A stretch of DNA of 64,000 bases from DASPOJ01 sp049790315 (GTDB lineage: Bacteria; Acidobacteriota; Terriglobia; Acidiferrales; UBA7541). The position numbers and the translations under genes are program-made. This document shows, piece by piece, positions 43,808 through 52,640 of the stretch. The stretch lies in contig JBAQYV010000056.1 of the NCBI GenBank assembly GCA_049790315.1, positions 1 through 64,000 of the forward strand, in the 5' to 3' direction. The notes beneath the pieces are model-generated. The model was not told the DNA's origin. It worked only from the letters and a program-made list of their open reading frames with translations, and did no database searches. Numbering within the stretch: the first letter of the stretch is position 1; each line of letters opens with the position of its first letter.

Positions 43808-45220
43808 TTATGCTTGAGCGCCGGCGCCCAATGAAACTGGCTTTAGCTGAGGAGCCAATATCTGGATGAACGCAAGCGCGATCAAGTACGCGATGCCGGC
43901 GATGAACAGCGGGATACCATAGCTCCCGGTGCGTTGCAGCAGGTGGCCTACCGTGTTTGCGATGATGAAGCCGCCGATGCCGCCCGCGGCTCCGCCGAGG
44001 CCGACGACCGAACCAACGGCGCGGCTCGGGAACATGTCCGAAGGTAACGTAAAAAGATTCGCGGAGAATGCCTGATGCGCGGCGGCCGCGACGCTGATGA
44101 GCGCAACCGCGATCCACGCGTTGTTACTTCGCGCCGCGAACATTACGGGGAACACAACGATCGCGCAGATCAGCATGACCGTCTTGCGCGCGACATTTAC
44201 CGAGATTCCGCGCGCGATCAAGAACGAAGACATTCCGCCGCCGAGGACGCTTCCGAAATCCGAAACTACATAGATGATGAGAATGGGCAAAGCGATTTGC
44301 GCCAAGGTCATGCCGAAGCGGCGCTGAAACAAATCGGGCGCCCAAAATAACCAGAACCACCAGATCGGATCGATGCACAGCTTACCGATGATAAACGCCC
44401 ACGTCTGACGATGGGGCAAGAGCACAGATAAACTGACTTTCGATTTGGGGCCGGTATCCTGCGGATCGGAGAGTATGTAATCGAGCTCAGCCTTTGAGAC
44501 GCGCGGGTGCTCCTGCGGGGTGCGATAAATCAGAAGCCAGAAAATCAGCCAGACGAATCCGAGGCTGCCGACCACGTAAAAGGCCCACGGCCACGACAGT
44601 CCCATACGAATGGTAATAAGGGCCACGACGAGCGGCGTGATACTCGCGCCGAGATTCGTGCCGGCGTTGAAAATCCCAGTCGCGAAAGCCCGCTCTTTTT
44701 TTGGAAACCATTCGGCCACCGCTTTGATACTCGCCGGAAACAGACCCGACTGTCCCAAGCCCATCGCGGCAGAGACGACAATGAACCCGGCGACGGTGCC
44801 GTGCGCGTCGGGGAAGAAACTCCAGAGTCCGTGCAGATAGAAAAACGCGGAGCCCACGAAGCGCGCCAGCATCGGGGCAATGCCATACGCCATCGCGGCG
44901 AGGCTCCAAACCACCATGAAGATTGAGAATGCCTTGCGCGTACCGAGGCGATCCACCATGCGTCCGGCAATGAGCATGCCGAACGCGTAAAAAATTTGAA
45001 ACGCCGCGACAATGTGGCCGTAGTCAATGTCGTTCCAGCCCAGGATAGGCTGGAGTGTGTGTTTCAGAGACGCAAGAACATTGCGGTCCATGTAGCTCTT
45101 CGTTGTGGCGAAAAGCAACAAGGCGCAGATGATCCAGCGAAAGCCTCTCCATCCCCGGCCTCCGGAAGCCCTCACTGAAGCGGAGGACTCTGGCGGCGCA
45201 CCCTTGGTTTCGTCAGCCAT
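43808..45220 (-). CDS. MFS transporter, hexuronate (ACS) type
   Basis: 470 residues with about twelve membrane helices. The helix 2-3 loop GRMVDRLGTRKAF is the MFS signature, YMDRNVLASL and the SGLFPASIKAVAEWFPKKERAFATGIFNAG stretch (in parts) are typical of the anion:cation symporter subfamily to which ExuT belongs. The family takes up galacturonate and glucuronate with protons, which fits its place before kdgK, eda and uxaC. No good ribosome-binding site was found at 45220, so the start may be later. Confidence 0.88.
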   Translation of the reverse strand: MADETKGAPPESSASVRASGGRGWRGFRWIICALLLFATTKSYMDRNVLASLKHTLQPILGWNDIDYGHIVAAFQIFYAFGMLIAGRMVDRLGTRKAFSIFMVVWSLAAMAYGIAPMLARFVGSAFFYLHGLWSFFPDAHGTVAGFIVVSAAMGLGQSGLFPASIKAVAEWFPKKERAFATGIFNAGTNLGASITPLVVALITIRMGLSWPWAFYVVGSLGFVWLIFWLLIYRTPQEHPRVSKAELDYILSDPQDTGPKSKVSLSVLLPHRQTWAFIIGKLCIDPIWWFWLFWAPDLFQRRFGMTLAQIALPILIIYVVSDFGSVLGGGMSSFLIARGISVNVARKTVMLICAIVVFPVMFAARSNNAWIAVALISVAAAAHQAFSANLFTLPSDMFPSRAVGSVVGLGGAAGGIGGFIIANTVGHLLQRTGSYGIPLFIAGIAYLIALAFIQILAPQLKPVSLGAGAQA

Positions 45221-45284
45221 GTTTGGACGACTCGGTCCTTAAAAATATACAAATCCGCGAATCGAATGCAGCTGCGAGAACCGA

Positions 45285-46511
45285 TTATGCAGGCAAATGC
45301 GCCCGTGTGCCGAATTCCACAAACATTTTTTTCTCGATGGCCTCGTTGCCCAACGTTACCGTGATCCCCGTCGTCCATCCGGTAGCTTCGTCGACTTCAG
45401 GACGCTTATCGTTGCGCAAGCAATCGAAGAACGAGCGAGCCGCCAGAAATTCGAGATTGGCTTCGAGGCCTTCGGGCACGCGAAAAGCTTCGCCGGGGCC
45501 GGCATACGGAATTTCCGGGCGGTAATTTGCGCCGGCAACGACGCCAGGAGGCAGAGGAATCTCGCCTCGCACGGGCGGTGCCGGCTCCAGGTATTGTGTG
45601 CCGCCAATTTGGGTGAGCACGATGGTGCCACCTGTGCCGCATATCACGAAATGCATTCCATTATAGGAGTTCGTTAGGCTTGCGCAGAAAAAGTGCGTCT
45701 GGCCATCCGGATAGCGATACGCCACTTGCACGTTGTCCGGTAATTCGCGGCCGTCCTTCCAATAATCGATTCCGCCGGAGCCAGCCACGGAAACCGGCAT
45801 AGCGCCGAAAATTTCGTTCGACCACTGGATCATGTGCGTGCCGAACTCCGCAAGAATGCCGCCGGACATGTCGCGATACATTCGCCAGTTGATTAGATGT
45901 TCGAGCTTGGCGTCGGCTGGATTCGGTACGGGACGGCGCCAATCGTTGTTGCGATGCCAATAGGAATAAATCTGCGTGACCTGGCCGATCTTGCCGGCCT
46001 TGATGCGCGTGACGGCTTCCTGAAACCAGGGCGCGTAGTGATATTGCGTCCCGAATTGATAGAGCAACTTTGTGCGCTTAACAGCAGCGTACAAGCGATC
46101 GCATCCCTCGAGCGTAAGCGCCATATCTTTTTCGCTATACACAGGCCGGCCGCTTTCGAGTACCGCGGCTACGTGCTCTTCGTGGAGGCCCAGGGGCGTT
46201 GCCACGAGGACGACGTCAACATCTTTGCGATCGAGCAGTGCGCGATAATCGCGGACTGCGGGAGTTTCCTCGCCTGTGACTTTGCGCGCCTGATCGAAGC
46301 GCGGTTCGTAAATGTCGCACAGCGCCGAGAAGTGCACGCCCGGCACGCGCAGAAAGCTGCGCATTACATCCTGCCCGCGCGCGCCTGGTCCGATAACTCC
46401 AACATTGATTGTGTCGGAGACGGCCGTGGGACGAGCCTTTGCAGCGGACGCAATTGACGAGACCGCGGCCAAACCGCCCGCGGCTCTCCCGAAAAATTCC
46501 CTACGATTCAC
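45285..46511 (-). CDS. Tat-exported Gfo/Idh/MocA family oxidoreductase
   Basis: 408 residues, GTG start with AGGAG upstream. NRREFFGRAAGGLAA is a twin-arginine signal. VGVIGPGARGQDVM is the NAD(P) fold, and EKDMALT stands where most members have EKP, a small deviation. YHYAPWFQEAVTRIKAGKIG and GGILAEFGTHMIQW fit the C-terminal sheet domain. Export suggests the cofactor is bound before transport, as in glucose-fructose oxidoreductase. The substrate is probably a sugar or uronic acid derivative, given the neighbours, but it is not known. Confidence 0.9.
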   Translation of the reverse strand: MNRREFFGRAAGGLAAVSSIASAAKARPTAVSDTINVGVIGPGARGQDVMRSFLRVPGVHFSALCDIYEPRFDQARKVTGEETPAVRDYRALLDRKDVDVVLVATPLGLHEEHVAAVLESGRPVYSEKDMALTLEGCDRLYAAVKRTKLLYQFGTQYHYAPWFQEAVTRIKAGKIGQVTQIYSYWHRNNDWRRPVPNPADAKLEHLINWRMYRDMSGGILAEFGTHMIQWSNEIFGAMPVSVAGSGGIDYWKDGRELPDNVQVAYRYPDGQTHFFCASLTNSYNGMHFVICGTGGTIVLTQIGGTQYLEPAPPVRGEIPLPPGVVAGANYRPEIPYAGPGEAFRVPEGLEANLEFLAARSFFDCLRNDKRPEVDEATGWTTGITVTLGNEAIEKKMFVEFGTRAHLPA

Positions 46512-46604
46512 TGCCGCGTTCTCCTAGCTGACCGCTGAAGTCCTGCGCTGTGCTGAGCACGCAAGTGGCCCCATCGGCGATTCCTGCGAAAATTCCCGGC
46601 TCCC

Positions 46605-46622
46605 GAGACTATGCGGTCTCGC
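46605..46622 (-). terminator. Hairpin after the exported cupin gene
   Basis: CGAGAC (46605-46610) pairs with GTCTCG (46617-46622) around a 6-nt loop directly downstream of the cupin stop. The stem is short and no U tract follows at once. Confidence 0.3.
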
Positions 46623-47141
46623 TCACACAGCCCCCGGGCCGATCGCGACGACGAAGTATTTCGCGGGTGTGGAACCGGCGTTCTTGATGCCGTGCTCAGT
46701 CATCGAAGCCGCAAATCCGGCCGAGCCAGGACCGATTTGATAAACCTTGCCGTCCACCGTGAATTCCACCGTGCCTTCGCGCACCAACCACATCTCGCTG
46801 TGCAAATGATGGTGCGGGGGATGCGGCGAGCCCCCTACTGGCAGAATTGTTTCGTGCACTTCCACCAGCTCGCCAGTCGCCAGCTTGCCCATAAAAATGT
46901 GATGTGCTTCGGATGCCGGACTTTTGGTGACCGCCATTTTATCGAGCGGATACGCGCCCGATGCGATGAGTTCCGGCGGCGCAGCCGGGGTTTGCGCGTC
47001 AGGCGTGGCGGGCGCTTGAGACGTGGTGTGAGCAGCGTCCGTTGACATCGAATTCTGCGCCGCGCGCGAATCGGCAAGAAGAGCTGCTGGCAAGATCATG
47101 CCGGGCAGGAGGACACACAGGTCACGTCGTGAGATCCGCAT
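46623..47141 (-). CDS. Exported cupin-domain protein
   Basis: 172 residues from the ATG at 47141, which has GGAGG 5 bp upstream. The N-terminus ISRRDLCVLLPGMILPAALLA is a possible Tat signal (twin Arg). After a Pro/Ala/Thr linker comes one cupin barrel: GGSPHPPHHHLHSEMWLVREG gives the His/Glu ligands and SMTEHGIKNAG the second motif His. KdgF, a cupin that opens unsaturated uronates, has the same fold, so a role in pectin-fragment processing is conceivable, but KdgF is cytoplasmic in model bacteria. It lies just downstream of uxaC. Confidence 0.82.
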   Translation of the reverse strand: MRISRRDLCVLLPGMILPAALLADSRAAQNSMSTDAAHTTSQAPATPDAQTPAAPPELIASGAYPLDKMAVTKSPASEAHHIFMGKLATGELVEVHETILPVGGSPHPPHHHLHSEMWLVREGTVEFTVDGKVYQIGPGSAGFAASMTEHGIKNAGSTPAKYFVVAIGPGAV

Positions 47142-47232
47142 CAAAACCTCCGTTGATATCACCGAAGAGATGGACTCGCGTACTACCGTCGAAAGCGACC
47201 GTGCGTTTGCGCCGCTTCTCCGATTGACAGCA

Positions 47233-48678
47233 TCACCGAGCTTTGACCGTTTCGCCCGCCACGCCCGCGGCGTTGGGCAATTCGAGGCCAAGATAGTCCC
47301 GTGCGTTGCCGAAACAGATGTTGCGGATCATCGGGCCGAGCAGCGAATCGTCGTCAGGCAGCTCGCCCGATTCAACATCGCGGCCGATCAAATTGCACAA
47401 CACGCGACGGAAATATTCGTGGCGCGGAAACGACATGAAGGATCGCGAGTCCGTGAGCATGCCGACGAACCGCGACAGCAGGCCGACGTTGGAGACGGCG
47501 TTCAATTGCCACTCGATCGCTTCCTTTTGATCGAGGTACCACCACCCGCTGCCGAACTGCATTTTACCGGCAATTGAGCCGTCCTGAAAATTTCCCATGG
47601 CCGTGGCGAACACGTAATTATCCGCAGGATTCAAATTGTAGACGACCATTTTCGGTAGAGCATTCTCGCGATCGAGGCGATCGAGGTACGCGCAGAGCGC
47701 GCGACCCTGCTCCCAATCGCCGATGGAATCGAATCCAGAGTCCGGTCCGGCCATGCGCACGCCGCGCGTGCTGGCATTTCTGAGAGCGCCCAGGTGAAGC
47801 TGCTTGGTCCAACCTTTTTCAGCGTCAAGGCGGCCGAAATAGAGCATCAAAAAGGAAGCGAATTGCCGATGTTCGTCCGCGTTGGCTGCCTGGCCCGTGC
47901 GCGCGCGGTCAAAAATTCGCGACGCTTCGGCTTCCGTGGGGAAATCGGCGAAGCACATGTCTATTCCGTGATCGGAAAGGCGCCCGCCCATGGAGTGAAA
48001 ATAGTCATGGCGAACTTCGAGGGCGCGCAAGAAATCCGTGAACGTGGCCACGTGAACGTTGCTTACCGCGGCCAACCGATCCGTCCAGGCGTTGAACGGC
48101 TCGGGCGAATTCACAGTCAGCGCCTTGTCGGGCCTGAACGCGGGATAGACGCGGAAGGCGTTTTCGGACTGCGCGATCTTCTTGTGCTCGGCGAGATCGC
48201 TGCATGGATCGTCAGTAGTGCAAAGCACGCGCACGTGGAAGCGCCGAATGATGCGGCGCGCCGAAAATTCGCCGCTTGCGAGCATTTCGCCGGCGCGATC
48301 CCACACCTTGCGCGCGTTGTGCTCGTCGAGCAGATCGTGAATGCCGAAGTAGCGCTCCAGCTCGAGATGCGTCCAGTGATATAAGGGATTACGCAGCGTC
48401 TGCGGCACCGTCCGCGCCCAAGCCGCGAATTTTTCATACGGCGGGGCGTCGCCCGTGCAGAAACGTTCGGAAACACCATTGGCCCGCATCGCGCGCCATT
48501 TGTAGTGGTCGCCCTCGAGCCAAATCTCAAACAGGTTGGAAAATTCCCGGTCGCCGGCGATGTCGGCGGGCGGAAGATGATTGTGGTAATCGAGGATGGG
48601 CTCGCCTTCGGCGAATTCGTGGTATAGATGCCGCGCCGATTTTGTGCCCAGCAGAAAATCTTCGTTGATGAATCCCAT
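47233..48678 (-). CDS. uxaC: Uronate isomerase
   Basis: 481 residues, with GGAGGAGAC upstream of the ATG. FINEDFLLGTKSARHLYHEFA begins the protein and DYHNHLPPADIAGD holds the metal-binding HxH of this amidohydrolase-superfamily enzyme. Later VLCTTDDPCSDL, VYPAFRPDKAL and FVGMLTDSRSFMSFPRHEYFRRVLC, in pieces, are standard UxaC blocks. It turns D-galacturonate into D-tagaturonate and D-glucuronate into D-fructuronate, the entry step for released pectin monomers. Confidence 0.96.
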   Translation of the reverse strand: MGFINEDFLLGTKSARHLYHEFAEGEPILDYHNHLPPADIAGDREFSNLFEIWLEGDHYKWRAMRANGVSERFCTGDAPPYEKFAAWARTVPQTLRNPLYHWTHLELERYFGIHDLLDEHNARKVWDRAGEMLASGEFSARRIIRRFHVRVLCTTDDPCSDLAEHKKIAQSENAFRVYPAFRPDKALTVNSPEPFNAWTDRLAAVSNVHVATFTDFLRALEVRHDYFHSMGGRLSDHGIDMCFADFPTEAEASRIFDRARTGQAANADEHRQFASFLMLYFGRLDAEKGWTKQLHLGALRNASTRGVRMAGPDSGFDSIGDWEQGRALCAYLDRLDRENALPKMVVYNLNPADNYVFATAMGNFQDGSIAGKMQFGSGWWYLDQKEAIEWQLNAVSNVGLLSRFVGMLTDSRSFMSFPRHEYFRRVLCNLIGRDVESGELPDDDSLLGPMIRNICFGNARDYLGLELPNAAGVAGETVKAR

Positions 48679-48705
48679 GCCCTGTCTCCTCCCAGTACGA
48701 GGCAG

Positions 48706-49038
48706 CTACAGCTTGAAAACCCGTTCCATCAGAAGCCATTTTTCGCCCGGCTTGGCCTGCGGCAGCGGTTTTTGAAATTTCCACATCAGCCGCTCCCACT
48801 CGACAACTTTGGAATTTGAACGATCGGCCGCACCCTTAGCCTCAAACGAAAAACTGTCGTTCACATCCATGATCATGAACATCCGCGTGCCGAGCAAGTA
48901 GATCTGCATGTCCTCGATACCCGAATTCCCGATGCTCTCAAGGATCTCAGGCCAGACTTTTTCGTGGTGTTTCTTATACTCCGCGATAAGTTGCGGATCG
49001 TCTTGCAGATCGAGCGTCAGGCAATATCGTCGGCTCAT
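48706..49038 (-). CDS. rhaM: L-rhamnose/L-fucose mutarotase (RhaM family)
   Basis: 110 residues. RYCLTLDLQDDPQLIAEYKKHHEKVWPEI, read in parts, carries the catalytic-site His and Trp of RhaM; YLLGTRMFMIMDV and the ending EKWLLMERVFKL also match. The family interconverts anomers of L-rhamnose, and close relatives serve L-fucose pathways. It is the last of four minus-strand genes (dehydratase, SDR, lactonase, mutarotase), so it probably supplies the beta-anomer for the dehydrogenase. AAGG precedes the ATG at a short distance. Confidence 0.88.
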   Translation of the reverse strand: MSRRYCLTLDLQDDPQLIAEYKKHHEKVWPEILESIGNSGIEDMQIYLLGTRMFMIMDVNDSFSFEAKGAADRSNSKVVEWERLMWKFQKPLPQAKPGEKWLLMERVFKL

Positions 49039-49190
49039 GGCACCTTGTGTGACTCAAAATGCCGCTTCGCGGTAGCGGCAGGACCCTCACGCTACATCTG
49101 ATCGGTCTTTTCGCGCAACCCCGGGAACGAGCACGCAATACCTTAATTATCGCGCAATCCCGGGCATTTCAGGAGGCCCGAATTGATACG

Positions 49191-50048
49191 TCAGCGCCCC
49201 TGGATACCGTAAAAACACGCTGCATTTTCGCCGAAAATTGCCTGACCCACTTTGCGTTTTTGGGCGTCCACAGCGTAACGCCCGGCGATGTAAGCTTCGA
49301 CAAGTTGTTTCACCTGGTTGTAAGTTCCGGCGATCAGACACACCGGCCAATCCGAACCGAACATCAACCGGTCGGGACCGAAGGCATCAAACACGACATC
49401 GAGATACAGCGTGAAGTTCTCCGGGCGCCAGGTGCGCCATTCCGCTTCGGTAATCAGGCCGGAAACTTTGCAATACACGTTGGGGCTGGCCGCGAGGTCG
49501 CGCATGTGTCGAGCCCAAGAATCGATTTCCTTAGACTTGATCAGCGGCTTTGCCATGTGATCCACCACGAAGGGCTGCTCGGGCATGCGCTTGGCGAGTT
49601 CAACTGCCGCGGGTAACTGCTTCGGATAAATCAGAATGTCGTAGGTAAAATGGAATTCTTTCAAGCACGCGAGGCCGCGGAGAAAATCCTCGTGCAGCAA
49701 GAAACGATCGTCCGGCTCGCCCTGAACGATGTGACGGAAGCCGCGCAATTTTTCGTATCGCGAATATTCACGCAGACGATCGCGCACGTTGGCTGCGCGC
49801 AGATCTACCCAACCGACGACGCCGGCAATTTTCTTGTGCATCACCGCGAGGTTCAGCAAAAACGATGTTCCCTTTTCACTTTGGCTCGATTGCACGGCGA
49901 TCGAAGCATCCATGCCATTTGCCGAAAGCTCGCGCGCGAGTTCCTCGGGCAGAAAGTCTCGACGCAGCACGGCCATGTCGTCCGTGACCCATGAAAACTC
50001 CGGCGGGTCGTATTTCCAGAAATGTTGATGCGCGTCGATGCGAATCAT
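49191..50048 (-). CDS. Amidohydrolase_2 family sugar lactonase (L-fucono-/L-rhamnonolactonase type)
   Basis: 285 residues. IDAHQHFWKYDPPEFSWV is the signature start with HxH; FRHIVQGEPDD, FVVDHMAKP and LMFGSDWPVCL (metal Asp) complete the lactonase-type barrel. This subgroup hydrolyses L-fucono-1,5-lactone or L-rhamnono-1,4-lactone to the acid. It lies 36 bp after the SDR dehydrogenase that would make the lactone and upstream of the mutarotase, matching a non-phosphorylating deoxysugar route. Confidence 0.9.
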   Translation of the reverse strand: MIRIDAHQHFWKYDPPEFSWVTDDMAVLRRDFLPEELARELSANGMDASIAVQSSQSEKGTSFLLNLAVMHKKIAGVVGWVDLRAANVRDRLREYSRYEKLRGFRHIVQGEPDDRFLLHEDFLRGLACLKEFHFTYDILIYPKQLPAAVELAKRMPEQPFVVDHMAKPLIKSKEIDSWARHMRDLAASPNVYCKVSGLITEAEWRTWRPENFTLYLDVVFDAFGPDRLMFGSDWPVCLIAGTYNQVKQLVEAYIAGRYAVDAQKRKVGQAIFGENAACFYGIQGR

Positions 50049-50084
50049 AAATGATGGCGTTCGGCCAGGCTCGAGCGTGCGCGC

Positions 50085-50879
50085 TCAGCCGCGAAGTGTG
50101 AGGAATCCTCCATCGACCGAATAATCCGCGCCGGTTATGAACGAAGCCGCATCCGAGCAAAGAAATAGCGCGAGCATCGCGACTTCTTGCGGCTCACCCA
50201 TGCGGCCGATGGGCTGAGCCATCGATAAGCGCTTCATCATTTCCTCTTCACGCCCCGGGTACTGCTTCTTTACAAAATTGTCGACGAATGGCGTGTGCAC
50301 GCGCGCCGGCGAAACGCAGTTGCAACGAATCTTGTCGCCGATGTAATCCCTGGCCACCGAAAACGTCATGGCGCGCACCGCGCCCTTGCTCATCGAATAG
50401 GCAAAACGCTCGGCAATTCCGGCCGAAGCGGCAATGGAGGCAAGATTCAGGATCACGCCGCCGCCATTTTGTTTCATGGACGCGATGCAGGCGCGCATGC
50501 ACAGATAGACGCTCTTCACATTGACGCGATACAGCGCATCGAAATCTTTTTCGCCCGTCTTCTCCATGTCGCCGATGAATGCGATTCCCGCGTTGTTCAC
50601 CAGAATGTCCACCGGGCCCTGCGCCAAGATATTGGCGAACACACTGTCGACACTGGCGGCATCGCCAACGTCGCAAGTGTAGGCGACGGCGCTCTCGCCG
50701 CCGATTTCCCGCACCGCGTCCTCGGCGCCCTTTTGGTCGAGATCCAAGATCGCGACCTTCGCGCCCCGTGCTGCGAAAGTGCGCGCGATCGCGCGGCCGA
50801 TTCCCCTGGCCCCACCGGTGACAACGGCCGTCTTTCCATCCAATCGAAAAACCTGCGACGCGGAATCGGCAAGACTCAA
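50085..50879 (-). CDS. SDR-family sugar dehydrogenase (candidate L-fucose/L-rhamnose 1-dehydrogenase)
   Basis: 264 residues from a TTG at 50879, which overlaps the previous stop as TTGA and has GAGGAG 7 bp upstream; a GTG at 50900 is the alternative. TGGARGIGRAIA, NNAGIAF, Ser in NLASIAASAG and YSMSK form a complete classical SDR, and FITGADYSVDGGF is the usual end. By context with the lactonase and mutarotase it should oxidise an L-sugar at C1 to the lactone with NAD(P). The exact sugar cannot be read from the sequence. Confidence 0.88.
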   Translation of the reverse strand: MSLADSASQVFRLDGKTAVVTGGARGIGRAIARTFAARGAKVAILDLDQKGAEDAVREIGGESAVAYTCDVGDAASVDSVFANILAQGPVDILVNNAGIAFIGDMEKTGEKDFDALYRVNVKSVYLCMRACIASMKQNGGGVILNLASIAASAGIAERFAYSMSKGAVRAMTFSVARDYIGDKIRCNCVSPARVHTPFVDNFVKKQYPGREEEMMKRLSMAQPIGRMGEPQEVAMLALFLCSDAASFITGADYSVDGGFLTLRG

Positions 50880-52537
50880 AGTGAAACTCCTCTCTTCCAC
50901 GGAATGAAATCGTCTTGTGCCAACATTTCGGCTTTCGTGCGGACTTCTCCGGAAGCCACGCGAATCACAGTCTCAAGCAACGCGTCGCCTGTTTGCTCGA
51001 TGGTGCTTTCTCCGGTGATGACTCCGCCCGTATCGAAATCAATGATGTCGCTCATGCGCTGGGCCAGTGGCGTATTCGATGAAATCTTGATCACCGGCAC
51101 GATGGGATTGCCAGTCGGCGTGCCCAAGCCCGTGGTAAACAACACGACGTTCGCGCCCGCGCCCACTTGCGCGCTCACAGCTTCCACGTCGCTGCCTGGG
51201 GTGCATTGCAGATTCAGGCCCGGCTCGCTCGAGTATTCCGGGTAATCGAGCACCGCGGTGACGGGCGAAGTCCCGCCCTTTTTCGCCGCGCCCGCGGATT
51301 TCATCGCATCCGTAACCAAGCCATCGCGAATGTTCCCGGGGGACGGGTTCATGTCAAAGCCCGAGCGCACGGCCTTGGCGCGCGCGGCGTAATCCCGCAT
51401 CAATTGAATGAAGCGATCACCCACTTCCTTGCGCACGGCGCGGTGAATCAGCTCCTGCTCGACGCCGCACAGCTCCGGAAATTCCGACAAGATTCCCCGG
51501 CCGCCCAGCGCGGCTACGATATCCGCCACGTGCCCCACCGCGGGATTCGCCGAGATGCCGGAAAATCCATCCGAGCCGCCGCATTTCAAGCCGAGCCACA
51601 GATGCGACAACGCCACCGGTGTGCGCCGCGCGCGATCGGCGTCAACCAACCCGAGGAACGTTTTCTGAATTGCCGCGGACAACATGGCCGATTCCGACGC
51701 GCTGCGCTGCTGTTCAAAAATGAAAATCGGTTTCCCGAGCTTGGACGCGCGCAGCGCAATCTGCTCCTGAAGAATCGAAACCTGCGCATGCTGGCAGCCC
51801 AGGCTCAGTACGGTCACGCCGGCCACGTTCGGATGGTGAATGTAATCGGCAAGCAGGCCGCACAGATTCCGCGCGTCTTCGCGCGTGCCACCGCAGCCCG
51901 CCTGATGCAGCAAGAATTTGATTCCGTCCACATTCTCGAAAACCGGCGGCGCAGCCGCGCGGGCCATGCTCGCGGAAAACGGAAAATTGGTAACTTCTCC
52001 GGTCTTACCGGCGCGATAAAGACCCACAAGATCCGCCACGTATCGTCTGTAAATCTGTGGCGCGGCGAAGCCCAATTCTTCTTCAAACGCCTGCTTTAGC
52101 ACCAACAGATTCCGATTCTCGCAAAACACCATCGGCACAACCAACCAGTAGTTGCGCGTGCCCACTTGTCCATCCGCGCGCAGATAGCCCGGGAATGTCC
52201 GCGATTTCCACTTCGAAACGTCGGGTGGCTGCCAGTGAAAGGATCCCGATTCTTCATGGAATCCGGCCGCATCGTGCCGGATGTTGATGGTTGTGATGGC
52301 CGCGCCTTGCGCAATTGGCGCGGACGCGCGGCCCACCATCACGCCATACATAAAGATTGGATCGCCCGGCGCGAAGGCCTTCGCCGCGAATTTGTGCTTT
52401 GCCGGAACGTCGGTCGCAAGAACGTATGTCTGGCTCTCCACGCGGACTGAATCGCCCTGTTTCAAATCAGTGAGCGCGATGATTACGGTATCGCGTGGGT
52501 CCAGACGCAGCACTCTATCTTGCACGCTGTCTTGCAT
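50876..52537 (-). CDS. UxaA-family sugar-acid dehydratase (altronate or L-fuconate type)
   Basis: 553 residues from the ATG at 52537. An N-terminal SAF-like domain (about 1-100, NIRHDAAGFHEE) and the large altronate/galactarate dehydratase domain (about 115-553) are both present; GYLRADGQVGTRNYW starts the latter. HQAGCGGTREDARNL, LGCQHAQV and KCGGSDGFSGI carry the metal and Cys ligands typical of the family. It could be altronate dehydratase (UxaA) serving galacturonate, or a fuconate dehydratase: translational coupling (TTGA) to an SDR and the following lactonase and mutarotase favour a deoxysugar role. Both roles are possible. Confidence 0.9.
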   Translation of the reverse strand: MQDSVQDRVLRLDPRDTVIIALTDLKQGDSVRVESQTYVLATDVPAKHKFAAKAFAPGDPIFMYGVMVGRASAPIAQGAAITTINIRHDAAGFHEESGSFHWQPPDVSKWKSRTFPGYLRADGQVGTRNYWLVVPMVFCENRNLLVLKQAFEEELGFAAPQIYRRYVADLVGLYRAGKTGEVTNFPFSASMARAAAPPVFENVDGIKFLLHQAGCGGTREDARNLCGLLADYIHHPNVAGVTVLSLGCQHAQVSILQEQIALRASKLGKPIFIFEQQRSASESAMLSAAIQKTFLGLVDADRARRTPVALSHLWLGLKCGGSDGFSGISANPAVGHVADIVAALGGRGILSEFPELCGVEQELIHRAVRKEVGDRFIQLMRDYAARAKAVRSGFDMNPSPGNIRDGLVTDAMKSAGAAKKGGTSPVTAVLDYPEYSSEPGLNLQCTPGSDVEAVSAQVGAGANVVLFTTGLGTPTGNPIVPVIKISSNTPLAQRMSDIIDFDTGGVITGESTIEQTGDALLETVIRVASGEVRTKAEMLAQDDFIPWKRGVSL

Positions 52538-52640
52538 CACAATGGTCTCTGCCTTACGTGCTCAATCAGAATTGGGACGTACTCTTTTTTGGAGCGGCTC
52601 CAAGTAGAGCCTGCGCCCGATGGAGCCGCGCCCGAAAGGT

